The notes below the pieces were generated by a model, which made no database searches, was not told where the DNA came from, and saw nothing but the letters and a program-made list of their open reading frames with translations. A program made the translations under genes and the position numbers. From Cordia subcordata (lineage: Eukaryota; Streptophyta; Magnoliopsida; Boraginales; Cordiaceae): a stretch of DNA of 64,000 nt. The stretch lies in NCBI GenBank assembly GCA_028554755.1, contig JAPTOF010000002.1, forward strand, positions 8,667,001 through 8,731,000, read 5' to 3'. This document shows, one piece after another, positions 36,928 to 48,323 of the stretch; position 1 is the first letter of the stretch, and the number at the start of each line of letters is the position of its first letter.

Positions 36928-37979
36928 AATAGATCATTACTGGAAACAATAAGGCTTATTTCCAATACACATTTAGGTTTTATCTAGACATGTCAAAGCT
37001 TGTTGGGAAATTAGAAAATGAAAACTAAATAACATCAAAGCTAGTTATTAGTTTCTCTCCATTTTTTCTTTCTTTGTTTTTTTTTTTGGTCTTTTTCCTT
37101 ATTCGGCAATAGTATTTGATTTAGTGAATAATTTTTTTTTACAAACCCTGCACTCCTAATCTAATCCCTTACCTCTCATAGGATTTGAATTCGAATTCAG
37201 GTCATCAATTCTAGAGAAAGAATTTTAATTATTTGTACTAACTCTAATCCCATATATTTATTACTAAATTGGTACCCTCTATTCTTTTTTTTTCTCTCTC
37301 TCTCTTTACTGACTCAGAACTTATTCTAGAGGAGAGTATATTGGAACATGAAACTAATGATGAATGTAAGATGTTACAAATTTATCTTCCATCTAATTAA
37401 TGTTCCAACAAGTTCACTACAAAGTTATAAGCCCATTGCCTCGTGATGGATTTTTCAGGCCAATAAGAACCAAGTAATATTATTTGAGACGAAAGGGTAT
37501 AGATTTAAATTTGGAAGACCCAATCTTGCATATGAAATTAAATTACTATTAGTATTGTCGGAGCACGTGCTTCACACGGGTTTATTTTTCTTTTCTAATT
37601 TATTGACTTATTTTTTTCTATAAGTTTTGATTCATTCTTACGTATAAAATTGTTTTGCTAAGTAATGAATTCAAATCTATATTGTTGGTCATTTAAAATT
37701 AATATATAGGCAGTCATATGACTTTATCTTTCCTCTTGGTGCATTTGGAAAGTTAAAAGGGTTCAATTATCTAGCAGGACATTATGTCCAATTCCAACAC
37801 ATCATACTCTCAATTTTGGGGCAATTTTCTATCTTTTTTGTTTTTGTTTTTTTTCCTCATACTATGATAAAATAATTAATATGAAAAAAATTCTACCAAC
37901 TCTTAATTTTTCAAATGAAATAAATTTGCTCAAAGGGAAAAAAAAACTTTATATTAATTCTATTCACTTGGCAAAAAGA
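36928..37979. other. AT-rich spacer, no gene seen
   Basis: T-rich DNA with no coding-like frame. Nothing upstream of the F-box pseudogene looks like an additional exon that would supply a start codon. Confidence 0.4.
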
Positions 37980-39070
37980 TAGCTGATAATGTGACACTCT
38001 TCTTTGAGCTCATTTGGATTTAACTTTTATTTATAGAAGAATTTATAGATAAATCTATAGATAGATAGATATAGATTTTTATTATTTTTAAATTTTTTGT
38101 GTTTTTTTTATTATTTCTAAAAATCTATAAAAATTAATTCTAGTGCTTTTTTTTCTTATTTTTATTTTTTATTCAGATATGATGCATAAATTAATTAAAT
38201 TAATGAGTTTTTTTTGGATTTTATCACTTTAAACTCATTAGAAAGAAATATATAGGTGGTGCATAAATATAATTAAATATCTTGTAACTATATTGCAATG
38301 ATAAGGTTAGGAAGTGGTATATAAATGTAACTAAACACTATAATATATAGATTTATAACAACATAATAATATTAAAAATATAATTTATGATGACTTTGCA
38401 AATAAATGGGTGCTGATGTGGCACTCTTCTCTGAGCACTTTTTGGTTTAACTTTTATATTTCTAAATATCTATAAAAAATTAATTCTAGTATTTTTTTAT
38501 TCTTATTTTTATTTTTTAAATTAGGATATGATGCATAAATTAATTAAATAGAAATATATAGGCAGTGCATAAATATAATTAATTATCTTGTAACTTCATT
38601 GTAATGATAAGGTTAGGAAGTGGTGTATAAATATAATTAAATACTATAATATATAGATTTATAATAATATAATACTATTAAAAATATAATTTATGATGAC
38701 TTGGCAAATATCAGCACCCTTTTTTGAGCTCTTTTGGATTTAATTTTTATTTCTAAATATCTATAAAAATTAATTCTAGTGATTTTTCATTCTTATTTTT
38801 TATTCTTATTTTTATTTTTTTAATTAGGATATGATGCATAAATTAATTAAATAAAAATATATAAGTAGTGCGTAAATATAATTAAATATCTTGTAACTCC
38901 ATTGCAATGATAAGGTTACGAAGTAATACATAAATGTAATTAAATACTACAATATTTAGATTTATAATAATGTAATAATACTAAAAATATAATTTATGAT
39001 GACTTGGTAAATAGATGGGTGTTGATATAGCACCCTTTTTTTAGTGCATTTGGGTTTAACTTATATATAT
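37980..39070 (+). repeat. AT-rich tandem array, about 305 bp unit
   Basis: Three successive copies begin near 37983, 38408 and 38711, with a partial fourth near 39012. The marker ATAAGGTTA lies at 38301, 38607 and 38910, giving periods of 306 and 303. Each unit opens with CTGATGTGGCACTCTTCT-like sequence and contains TGATGCATAAATTAATTAAA. The first copy is about 120 bp longer. No coding potential. Confidence 0.85.
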
Positions 39071-39705
39071 AGATGTGACCACTATGTCTAATAATTAGGC
39101 CAACCCTAACTATTCCATTTTGATTGTCCCAATTGACTTTTTCTTATTTTTGGACTTGAGACATATTTTTCTTTCTTTTTTTTGAAGCTAATTAAGTAAG
39201 GATTTCATTAACGAAAGTACTTAAAACACCATGTCCTACCTAAGAATTACACAGGAAATTAAAAGAAAAGGGAAGGAAACTGCAAATAAAGAATATATAT
39301 TGTATCATATCAAAACGTTGCACAATTATCCATCATTGAAGTACATATTTATTCATGGATATTCACTTTTATTGTGAAAAGAAAATAAGTGAAATATAAA
39401 TGGATACCTGGAGAAGTGAGTCTGATGATGATCCATGCGAATGAGGGAGTGGATTGTTTACCATAATGGCGTTATACTACTGTTGAACAATCTACATAAA
39501 GCAATTGTGAGCCACTTAGTAGTAATGGTTTAATTCAAAACTGTTTTGATAAACTCATAAATTTATTTATAATTCTAGCAATGGAGAGAGGGAGAGACTG
39601 CAAAAAAGGGGAAAAATTAATAACATTTGACTGAAATATTAGTTCATCAGAAAAATACATAGTTATGGTATGTACTTACTTTTTTCCTAGTCCTCGTTAA
39701 AAGAT
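39071..39705. other. AT-rich spacer, no gene seen
   Basis: No gene-like frame, RNA gene or element with recognisable ends was found between the tandem array and the MITE at 39709. Confidence 0.4.
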
Positions 39706-39708
39706 TTA

Positions 39709-40511
39709 GAGGGTGTTTGGATTGGCTTATAAAAAAGTTACTTAAAGCATTTCTGGCTTTAAGTGACTTTTTTTTATTATCAACTTTAAGTAGTTACGTG
39801 TTTAAATAAAAGTTGTAGTTATAAAAATAAGTATTTACATGTTTGATTAAAAGTGGGTTAAAAAGTAAGTTATATAGCTAAAATAACTATTAAGGACATT
39901 AAAATAGAATTTAAAAAGGTAAGTATAAGATAACAGAGTAAAGATATTTTAGTAATAAAAATAAAAATGTAAGGATAAAAAAGTAAATGATTTGGTCAAA
40001 CTTGCTTTTTTTCAACGTGCTTAAAGCCATAAAAAGCTGGGGTTGGGGAGCTTTTTATTTTCTACTTAAAGCCACTTAAAAAAAAAGCACATTTTTAATT
40101 AAAACAAATACTTCTATTAGCTTAAATTAGGTTTTAAGCAGGTTTGACAAAAAAAAAAAGCCAAACCAAACACCCTTTAAAGAGGGTTGAAAAGTAAGTT
40201 ATATAGTTAAAATAACTATTAAGGACATTAAAATAGAATTTAAAAAGGTAGGTATAAGATAAAAGAGTAAAGATATTTTAGTAATAAAAATAAAAAGGTA
40301 AGGATAAGATAGTAAATAATTTGGTTAAACTTGCTTTTTTTTCAACATGCTTAAAGCCATAAAAAGTAAAAGCTGGGATTGGGGAGCTTTTTATTTTTTA
40401 CTTAAAGCCACTTAAAAAAGTACATTTTTAATTAAAACAAACACTTTCATTAGTTTAAATTAGACTTTAAGCAGGTTTGACAAAAAAAAAAAAGCCAAAC
40501 CAAACACCCTC
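39709..40511. mobile_element. PIF/Harbinger-like MITE with internal duplication
   Basis: The outer ends are GAGGGTGTTTGGATTGGC and, reversed, GAGGGTGTTTGGTTTGGC, flanked by TTA at 39706-39708 and 40512-40514. Inside, about 329 bp (39854-40183) is repeated directly (40184-40511), including a second right end with AAACACCCT at 40169-40177. The element is therefore one MITE whose right half duplicated, or two nested copies that recombined. Confidence 0.82.
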
Positions 40512-40514
40512 TTA

Positions 40515-41499
40515 AAGCATCCTATTATGAAGTATATTTACAAACATTCAAAACAAAGAATGTTGCGGTATATTGCTAGATTACTTTTAAGAAACGAGAA
40601 CGCATGTGCACGCTGTGCAATGAAAAATTGCACATAATACCCAAAAGAAAAGTACATATATAATTCAATACTCTTCTTATGTGATCCACAAAAACCCACT
40701 AATTGAAAAAAAAAGAAAAGAATTACATCTATCTCATTATTCACAATCTTTAGGGCACAAGGACCATGAAAAGACATACAAATACATGTTAGAAAAGTCT
40801 TATTTACAGGAAAAGAAACCTTGTCTTCAGTTTCAAGATAAAGGTTTCCTCTTGCGCTAATTCTAATCAAACTAAAACGTTACTTTTGTTTAGTATGGGC
40901 TTAGATTTTGCATTCAGCCACAACCCAACAATTACAAACTCATTCAACATATATAGTTGTTAATGTGAGATCCTACCACGTGAAATTATTTTAATATCAT
41001 TAATAATACTCTAAACCAAACTTGCATGGAGAATGTAAACCTTTGAGATAGATATTAATACAAAAGATACGAGAAATTTTGTCTCTAAAGTACACGCGAA
41101 GACGAACTTGGAAGACATCAAATCCTATTTATACAAAATATTTATGCGAATATTATCATCCAACCATCGCAGGAAAAGGTCCAATTTCCCTTCAGCATCT
41201 GATACTTCCTACCAATAGTTTATTAGTGCATTCATGAGTCAATTGAAGAATTAAAAAACTATTAGCCAAAATATATAGCAAAAGTTGATGAAAAGTTTTC
41301 TTTAACTTTGTACAAAAAGTGGGAAGGAAGAATGTGAAAATTGAAAAAATTTTCGATTTAGATAATTTTGTATTTAGATTTGTTCCATCTCTTGAAATAC
41401 ACATAATTTGATATTGAAACTTGTGATTATACTAATCTACATACAGATGGTAACAATTAACAGAAAACCTATTATCTCTAATTTGACTGATTGAGGCAA
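40515..41499. other. AT-rich spacer, no gene seen
   Basis: The short frames here show no family resemblance. No repeat with definable ends was found. Confidence 0.4.
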
Positions 41500-42083
41500 A
41501 TACTTGGTCCTTATCCCCTTTCTCTCTAGGGTTTCTCTCTAGAAAATGAATAAGTCCTTCTACTAGCTTGTCTAGTCTTTTTCCCTAGCTATCCCGGTCA
41601 CTGGGTTTCTGGAAACTCGCCGGCCGATGACAGCTCCTTTTCTTTCCCTTTCTCTTTTTGCTTTCTCTCAACTTGTACTTTTCTTTTCTTTATTTGGTAA
41701 TGTTGGTAGGTATTGTCTTTGGGGTGTCTTTTTTGGGTTTCTCTTTCTTTTGGTAAGTTCTCCTTCTATAGGGTTTTGCGGGTTGTTGGTTTATAGAATC
41801 AAGCAGGCTGTGTTGGTTAGGGTTTGTAGAAAAGCTCTTGGGCCGTGGCCTCCCCATTGGAAACCTTTGGCAGCTTTGGTCTGGATTGTTGGTATTTGGA
41901 GTGTTGTTTGTTGTGTTTTGGTTTGGATGTCTTTGTTTGGGCCCTAGCTTAGTCCATTAGGTGTCCTCCTTTGTTTTTACATCTTGGTCTTTAGTATGTA
42001 TATGTGTCTGTGGTTTTGTCTATATATTTTTCACGTTTGGTCTCATGTAATCGTTGTTTTCTTTTAATAAAAAAAAAAAAAAG
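41500..42083 (+). mobile_element. Possible non-LTR retroelement or retrocopy fragment
   Basis: A G/T-rich block that contrasts with its surroundings ends in TTTTAATAA followed by a run of 13 A (near 42071-42083). That is the form of a poly(A)-ended retroposed sequence. A frame of 106 codons inside it is rich in F, L, S and W and has no recognisable domain. I could not find a flanking target duplication, so the call is weak. Confidence 0.35.
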
Positions 42084-42502
42084 GAGACCAATTATGTGAA
42101 CTCGTTTTGCATTGGGAATCACCTGATTCGACCCATCACTTTGAATCAGATTTTGCATAATTTTGTATATCTAATTCCCTGAATAAAATACTAAACACCT
42201 CCGTGTAGTTTTGCCAAATTGCAAATAACCTTGTGTTGATTAAAAACGAAATCTTGTGACGCCTTTATTCCTCTGGTAAAGAATCACTAAAATCTAGCAA
42301 TTTGGTCAAAGATCGCCAAAATATTAAATATGTTCTTCCTTGCAATCTTTTTGTTTATTCTTTTTCTTTATAAGTAATATTATGTGCCACCGACAAATGA
42401 ATCTTTAGAGCTTTTCCTCCCTTTATAGGGTTGCAATATCTAACTTAATTAAAAATTTGCATTAAAATGAATTATTCTTTTGAGACAAACATGGTTGTAA
42501 AG

Positions 42503-42639
42503 CACTACAAAAAACAAGATCTTAGTGATTAAAATTAACAATGACTAACAAAATCTGTCACAACCTCAGTTCAATGACCCATTGTAAGTATTTAATGACC
42601 GAAAATTTTAATCACTAATGCCCTTCTATTTATGTAGTA
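42503..42639. mobile_element. Miniature CACTA element
   Basis: A 137 bp element begins CACTACAAAAAACAAG and ends CTTCTATTTATGTAGTA. The right end reversed reads TACTACATAAATAGAAG, one change from CACTA. Both sides carry AAG (42500-42502 and 42640-42642), fitting the 3 bp target duplication of CACTA elements. It lies about 155 bp upstream of the dioxygenase start codon. Confidence 0.72.
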
Positions 42640-42696
42640 AAGGCTGTATACCATATATGTTGGAATAACACATCATGATTAATCTCTCAATCCCTA

Positions 42697-42709
42697 TCTA
42701 TATATAAAG
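42697..42709 (+). promoter_or_regulatory. TATA box of the dioxygenase gene
   Basis: CTATATATAAAG lies about 90 bp upstream of the ATG at 42794. It would place transcription start near 42735 with a 5' UTR of about 60 bp. Confidence 0.55.
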
Positions 42710-42793
42710 ATATGATGAAAGAGAAGCAAGCTAGAAATAATAGATTACTAGCAAAATTTTAATATAATACAAAAGGCATATAGCTAGCTAGTT

Positions 42794-45504
42794 ATGGAGG
42801 CAGTAAGAGTTCAAGTTTTGGCCAAGGAGAGCATCCATGAACTCCCAGCTCAATTTGCACGCCCAACACATGAGAGGCCCCAGAATAGCAAGGCCATCGA
42901 GGGTGCCAAAATACCAGTAATCTCATTATCAAAACCACGTGAAATACTTGTCAATGAAATATCCAAAGCTTGCCATGAGTGGGGATTTTTCATCATCACA
43001 GATCACGGTATCTCTCCATCCTTGATCCGGCGGCTACGAGTCGTTGGCCAAGAGTTCTTTGAACTTCCACAAGAAGAGAAAGAAAAGTATGCAAATGATC
43101 CTTCCATTGGAAAGCTTGATGGGTATGGTACCAAGATGACTAAAAACATGGATGAAAAGGTTGAATGGGTTGATTATCTTTTTCATCTTATGCACCCTCC
43201 TTCTCGGGTCAGCTATGCCAATTGGCCAAACAATCCTCCTTCTTACAGGTAATTTGTTGTGTTGCAAACTTCTTGATTAGCTCATATCTAATGAAAATGA
43301 ATTGTTGAATGAAGATATAAAATGACTAACGATCACCAAGTTTTATCATCTATTCCTGAACTAGAATCACATCTGAGAATTAGCTAAAATGGCAGAATAG
43401 TGATATGTTGTGTCAAAAAAATTTCAAATCTGACAACTTAGACCCTATTACAATTACATTGATTGACCTTTAAGTGATAATATACATTGAAAATGAAAGA
43501 TTCTAATGTAATGCCACTTAAAAAAGAAAAGGAAAAAAAAAAAAGAAATGTTATGCCTTGAAAAGGGAAGTCCATTTTCTTTTTTTTCTTTTTGGTCAAA
43601 AAAAGGGAAGTCCATTTTAAACATGAGAAAATTGATCACAACAAAAAATCTATAAATTGTCATCAGTCACCAGAATTCCCACGATATGAGGAAATAATGT
43701 TATATCTTGTAAAGACAAGCTGATATTAAACAAGAGAAATATACCACGAGAAATGTATGACTATAAAAATATGATTCCAAATTTTATCATCAATCACGAG
43801 ATTGCCATGATAAGAGAAAATGATACTATATCCATTTTAACAAGTTTAATAGTAAATAAATATATTAACATTCTTTTTATAAACTTAAATTTTTAGACGA
43901 AATTATAACTTAACATATCCAAGTCTAAAAACCAAAAAGTCTCCACTCGAAACCCATGCTACCCATTTAAAAATATATACTAAACATATAAATGCATCAA
44001 CATGCTTTTAGATGAGTTGATAACTCAACAAACCTCAAGAAAAATAATGTAAGAAAATTTTTGTATATTATTTCTAGGGAAGAAATTAAAACCCTAGCAA
44101 TATTTTTTCAAAATGGTCTTCCTATAGTAAAACACTTCCTGTTCTTTTATATATAACTGAAGTCTATTCACCCATTTTGTATGGACATGTTTGATGCCGA
44201 TCTTATCAATTTATTTAATGAAATATTTACAAATTTGCAACGTAAATAATTCAGGCCTGTGACAGAAGAATACAATGCAGAAATACTTAGACTAACAGGT
44301 GATCTATTAGAGCTGCTCTCAGAAGGATTAGGTCTGGAAAGGAACATTCTAGAATCATCCATAGGCGGCTGCGAAGAAATGGAGTTGGAGATGAAGATAA
44401 ACATGTATCCACCATGCCCACAACCTGAGCTGGCCCTTGGTGTTGAACCCCATACTGACATGTCTGCACTCACTCTTCTCATCTCCAATGGCGTCCCGGG
44501 GCTTCATATTTGGAAAGATGATGCTTGGTTTGCTGTCTCTGACATACCCGATGCTCTTTTCGTCAATGTTGGCGATCAGATTGAGGTATTAATAACATAT
44601 TATCCGGAACTAGTGATTTTAATCGCTTAGTTTTAATGATCGAGTTCTAAACAAACCTGAATTGGGAGTTTGTTTAGAGTAATGCATGTAATGGGGAGTA
44701 TCGTTACACCGTGCCTACGGTTTAGTTAATTAGTGATCTAACTAAGCTAGAATTCATGCCATCTGAGTCATCTTCGTATTAAGCAAAAAGGAAATTGCTA
44801 CCATCATATATGATCTACAGTTTTACCGGTAAGTGATCAAGCTCAGCTTGAAGTCTCGTGATCGAGTTATGCCATCTGAGTCTTCTTTGTATTAAGGGAA
44901 AAGGATATTAGTAATTTTAATGAGTTAGCCGAAGAAGATGATAGAAATCGCTGAATTTCGATGATGGGTTTCGAGTCTTTATCCCTCACTTGAATTGAGA
45001 GCCCTATTCAGAATAATGCATGTATTAATTAGGGAGTACAATTTCATGCAGGGTTTTACTAGTTAGTAATGGGCTCAGCTACAACACCCGTGATCGAATT
45101 TTGCCATATGAGTCTTCTTTGGATTAAGGAAAATGGAAAAATGCTACTATCGTATATGATCTTGGGGTACTTCTCATAGTACAAAATGATTTTAGATAAA
45201 ATTATATTTCATGTCTCTTAAGATGCAATTAACCAGATCTAATCTACAATCCAAATAAATTTTTGAATGAAACTGCTCTTTACTGTTTCAGGTTCTCAGC
45301 AATGGAAAATACAAAAGCGTTCTGCATAGGAGCGTGGTCAACAAGGACAGAGTACGCATGTCATGGGCTGTGTTCTGTGCGCCTCCACGGGAAGCCATCA
45401 TCGGCCCTCTTCCGCAGCTCATCGATGACGAAACCCCTCCCAAGTTTTCACCCAAATCGTTCGCTGAATATCGCTTCAGGAAATTCAACAAGCTTCCACA
45501 GTAG
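42794..45504 (+). CDS. 2-oxoglutarate/Fe(II) dioxygenase, flavonol-synthase type
   Basis: Soluble 2-oxoglutarate- and Fe(II)-dependent oxygenase. The closest recalled family is flavonol synthase and its relatives, which oxidise dihydroflavonols in the cytosol. Exons 42794-43248, 44255-44585 and 45292-45504 join with correct phases (2 and 0) to give 332 residues, the family's usual length. The N-terminal DIOX_N part has [12 protein letters not shown] and [13 protein letters not shown], then GYGTKM and WVDYLFH as in flavonol synthases. The catalytic core has iron ligands H218, D220 and H274, and the 2-oxoglutarate RxS motif at R284-S286, with [18 protein letters not shown] leading in. The start ATG gives MEAVRVQ, like MEVERVQ in flavonol synthase. 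All catalytic residues are intact. The exact substrate cannot be told from sequence. It is convergent with the receptor kinase. Confidence 0.88.
44625..45165 (+). repeat. Internal repeats in dioxygenase intron 2
   Basis: Three copies of a module like TGCCATCTGAGTCTTCTTTG followed by TATTAAGG occur near 44758, 44871 and 45102. Linked GTGATCGAGTT and AATGCATGTA phrases are also repeated. The intron seems to have grown by local duplication. Confidence 0.7.
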
Positions 45505-45531
45505 AAATATTGATAGCTTCATATGTCTAGC

Positions 45532-45537
45532 AATAAA
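45532..45537 (+). terminator. Poly(A) signal of the dioxygenase gene
   Basis: AATAAA lies 28 bp after the stop codon at 45502-45504, in a suitable AT-rich setting. Confidence 0.55.
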
Positions 45538-45704
45538 TTTTCGGATGCATACAAGAAATATTATGACACTATAACATGTAAACATCATTAAAGATATAAA
45601 TATATATCAGCTTTCAATAGCCTTACGCAAATGGTGTAGATATACACGGATTTCTCACTTTGTAAAAACCATATACTATGCACGAATTGAGCTCCACTAG
45701 ACAT

Positions 45705-48323
45705 TTACCTTGGCCCTGAGACCTGCTGTGATGAGATATATGAAAAATCATTGTTGGAGGGACTATTTGAGCTTGTGTATGAGGCATTAGCTTGTTGATA
45801 TACCATAGCATCATTCTGCAAAATGGCATCTTCTGCAGTTGAATTCTCAGCGTATCGGCGCCCGTAGAATCGCAGAAAGTTCAGGGACTCCAGTCTCGGC
45901 TCCCCTAAAGATAATTCACCCTCCAACATGCTAACAACGGTGACCATATTTGGCCTCAACGCCGGCTCCTCCTGGACGCAACATAACGCGATGCGGACCA
46001 GCTTCTCCACTTCTTTGCTAGTCACTCGCCCCTCTAGTTTTGGATCCGCGAGCTCCAAGTACCTTCCTTGCTCGTGCATCTCTAACGCGAAAAGAGGGAA
46101 GTATACATGTCCCTGCGCAGATGAAGATGACGAGTTGGCACCAGAATTGCTAGAATCGCCAATGCTATGGCTGTGCGATCGCACCACGCAGTTTTTCCTC
46201 CCGCTCACGAGTTCGAGGAGTACCATTCCGTAACTGTAAACATCGGTTTTGTCCGAGACTGCTGAACTTGTTAACCATTCAGGCGCAAGGTACCCACGAG
46301 TGCCTCGCATTGTTGTGAACATGGCCGACTGCTCTGGGTTCAGAAGCTTAGACAGCCCAAAATCAGATATCTTCGCTTGAAACTGATCGTGCAAGAGTAT
46401 GTTCTCGGGCTTGATATCGCAATGGATGATCTTCTTTTCGCAACCGCTGTGCAAGTATGCAAGTCCCCGTGCCGCTCCAAGAGCTATGTCCACCCTTTCT
46501 TGCCATTCGAGGACCGGTCCACTGCCGAAAAGCGAATGATCAAGTGAACCGCGATTCATATACTCGTAAACCAACAACCATTGTCTCCCTTGAGCGCAAA
46601 AGCCTTTCAACTTGACCAAATTGACATGGTGGATGTTGCCGATGATCGCGAGCTCGGTGCAGAAATCCTTCTTCCCTCTAACATCTATATTAATAATCTT
46701 CTTAACTGCAACCACTGTTTTATCAGGGAGTATACCCTTATAGACAGTACCAAACCCGCCTGTTCCAATCTTGACTTTGAAATTTTCAGTTACTGTCTCC
46801 AGCTCTTGATAATCAAATCTTACAGGCAATCCTGGAATTGAGAAGGCCTCCAGGTCCCCTGAAGAATCAGATTTTAGACGGGTTGTTTTAGCCGCTTTTT
46901 TCGAACGCTTGTATCTTTTCCGGACGACAAACCAGACAACAGTCAAGAGTAGGACCCCGGATAACGGTAAGAGCACCATACCAACTACAGGAAATCCCAG
47001 CGATCCACCGTCAAGATTTTCATCACCACCAAAACTTGCCGGTGAGTCTGCAACAACGACTTTTATAAATCCCACCCGATCATTGCCTCTACTGCTCCGC
47101 AGCATAAACGATCCAAGTTCATTTCCAATTACATGACATGATCCTGACGAGTTGTAATAGAAAATCCCCAAACATGAACAATCCTCTAAGCACTGATCTT
47201 CACAAACTGATAAATTCACCCCATACTTGATAGGAGTGGTGAAATCATTCGCAAAGTAGTCCACACCAGGGCCGAGCCTGGTAAATGACACCGACGAAGT
47301 ACTTGAGTTAGTACTCTCATCGGACGAATTACAAGCAGAAGGTAAAGAATGAGAACTGTCACTGGGCACGCAATCGGTAGAATTTTGTGAACCGGTCTTG
47401 AAGTTAGATGGACAAGAACATACCGGAGTATTGGATGAAGAAATAGCGGTACATACCCCAAGCCTCCCACAAATGTATGGAATTCGACATTCGTCCACTG
47501 GCCCCACAAAATCCTGCTTCTCATCCACGCCGGAGAAGCTACTAACAATGAACTGGCCGTAGTGATCCAGCTTGGCGGTCCGAAAATCTGTTGGAGACAA
47601 GTCCACCGTTATTACAACTACAGAACCATCACGACCGAAGAGATAAACACCAGTCTGGTTCAGCGCCATATACTTCACAGCAGAATTCGAGTTTCTGTAA
47701 GCTCTTGTATCCATAGACAGCTTCCAATACGTCAAATCCTTCCACTTCAAACTAGCATCCGAAGAAGATAACGAAAGGCGATAATCCCCTGTCGACAGAT
47801 CATCATCTGACAACGGGCTGGACAGGAATGTTCCAACAGGCAATCGTTGTCCGCTCACGATTGTATCGGTTGGGTGATCGAAACTCTGCCAGAGAGTCCC
47901 GTTAGATCTATCAAGCAACACAAGGTTCCCTGATTCCATTAGCTGGAGAGAAAATGCTGGTGATTTCAGCGGAGGAGTTGACCATTTGAAAGTACCATCC
48001 TGTTCAGTTATGTTTATACCATTGGCAGTTAATCTCATAACACCTGAACTCGAAACAGGTCCGTCCCGATTCGCAGACCAGACGATGGTGTTGGATTCCA
48101 CATGGATGACACACAAGTAGAAACGCGACTGTTGCGCGCCTGGATTAAACATGGCGGCCTTAAAAGTTCCATTGCGCGAAAACAGGAACGTTCCACCCCC
48201 ATCAACGAATCTAAGATTCGTTGCTGTGAAGTTCTGGTACACGAATTCTGTATAAGAAATGGCGGACACCAAAGGCAGAGATGTTAAAATGATGGTGGCA
48301 CAAGACAGGAGAGTCCACCCCAT
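45705..48323 (-). CDS. G-type lectin S-receptor-like Ser/Thr kinase
   Basis: Plasma-membrane receptor kinase. A bulb-lectin ectodomain is expected to sense a surface ligand and the cytoplasmic kinase to signal. One uninterrupted exon encodes 872 residues. A signal peptide occupies about 1-23; the lectin-type region to about 180 includes IVWSANRDGPV and LVLLDRSNGTLWQSFDHPTD. An EGF-like cysteine cluster (279-320) and PAN-like cysteines (374-396) follow. The transmembrane segment is about 444-467, followed by a basic stop-transfer. Kinase motifs are GTGGFG 520-525, VAVK K541, HCD 634-636, DFG 654-656 and APE 680-682. Cysteine replaces arginine in HRD, so it is a non-RD kinase, a class often linked to pattern recognition. 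The start is the first ATG, at 48323; upstream in-frame codons lack ATG. It resembles the Arabidopsis At5g35370 type. Confidence 0.93.
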   Translation of the reverse strand: MGWTLLSCATIILTSLPLVSAISYTEFVYQNFTATNLRFVDGGGTFLFSRNGTFKAAMFNPGAQQSRFYLCVIHVESNTIVWSANRDGPVSSSGVMRLTANGINITEQDGTFKWSTPPLKSPAFSLQLMESGNLVLLDRSNGTLWQSFDHPTDTIVSGQRLPVGTFLSSPLSDDDLSTGDYRLSLSSSDASLKWKDLTYWKLSMDTRAYRNSNSAVKYMALNQTGVYLFGRDGSVVVITVDLSPTDFRTAKLDHYGQFIVSSFSGVDEKQDFVGPVDECRIPYICGRLGVCTAISSSNTPVCSCPSNFKTGSQNSTDCVPSDSSHSLPSACNSSDESTNSSTSSVSFTRLGPGVDYFANDFTTPIKYGVNLSVCEDQCLEDCSCLGIFYYNSSGSCHVIGNELGSFMLRSSRGNDRVGFIKVVVADSPASFGGDENLDGGSLGFPVVGMVLLPLSGVLLLTVVWFVVRKRYKRSKKAAKTTRLKSDSSGDLEAFSIPGLPVRFDYQELETVTENFKVKIGTGGFGTVYKGILPDKTVVAVKKIINIDVRGKKDFCTELAIIGNIHHVNLVKLKGFCAQGRQWLLVYEYMNRGSLDHSLFGSGPVLEWQERVDIALGAARGLAYLHSGCEKKIIHCDIKPENILLHDQFQAKISDFGLSKLLNPEQSAMFTTMRGTRGYLAPEWLTSSAVSDKTDVYSYGMVLLELVSGRKNCVVRSHSHSIGDSSNSGANSSSSSAQGHVYFPLFALEMHEQGRYLELADPKLEGRVTSKEVEKLVRIALCCVQEEPALRPNMVTVVSMLEGELSLGEPRLESLNFLRFYGRRYAENSTAEDAILQNDAMVYQQANASYTSSNSPSNNDFSYISSQQVSGPR

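Noticed and set aside
41627..41947. A 106-codon frame with hydrophobic composition
   Set aside because: The F/L/S/W bias follows from G/T-rich DNA. No domain is visible, and the surroundings look retroposed.
45928..47771. Plus-strand frames opposite the receptor kinase
   Set aside because: They are antisense shadows of a well-supported single-exon coding region.
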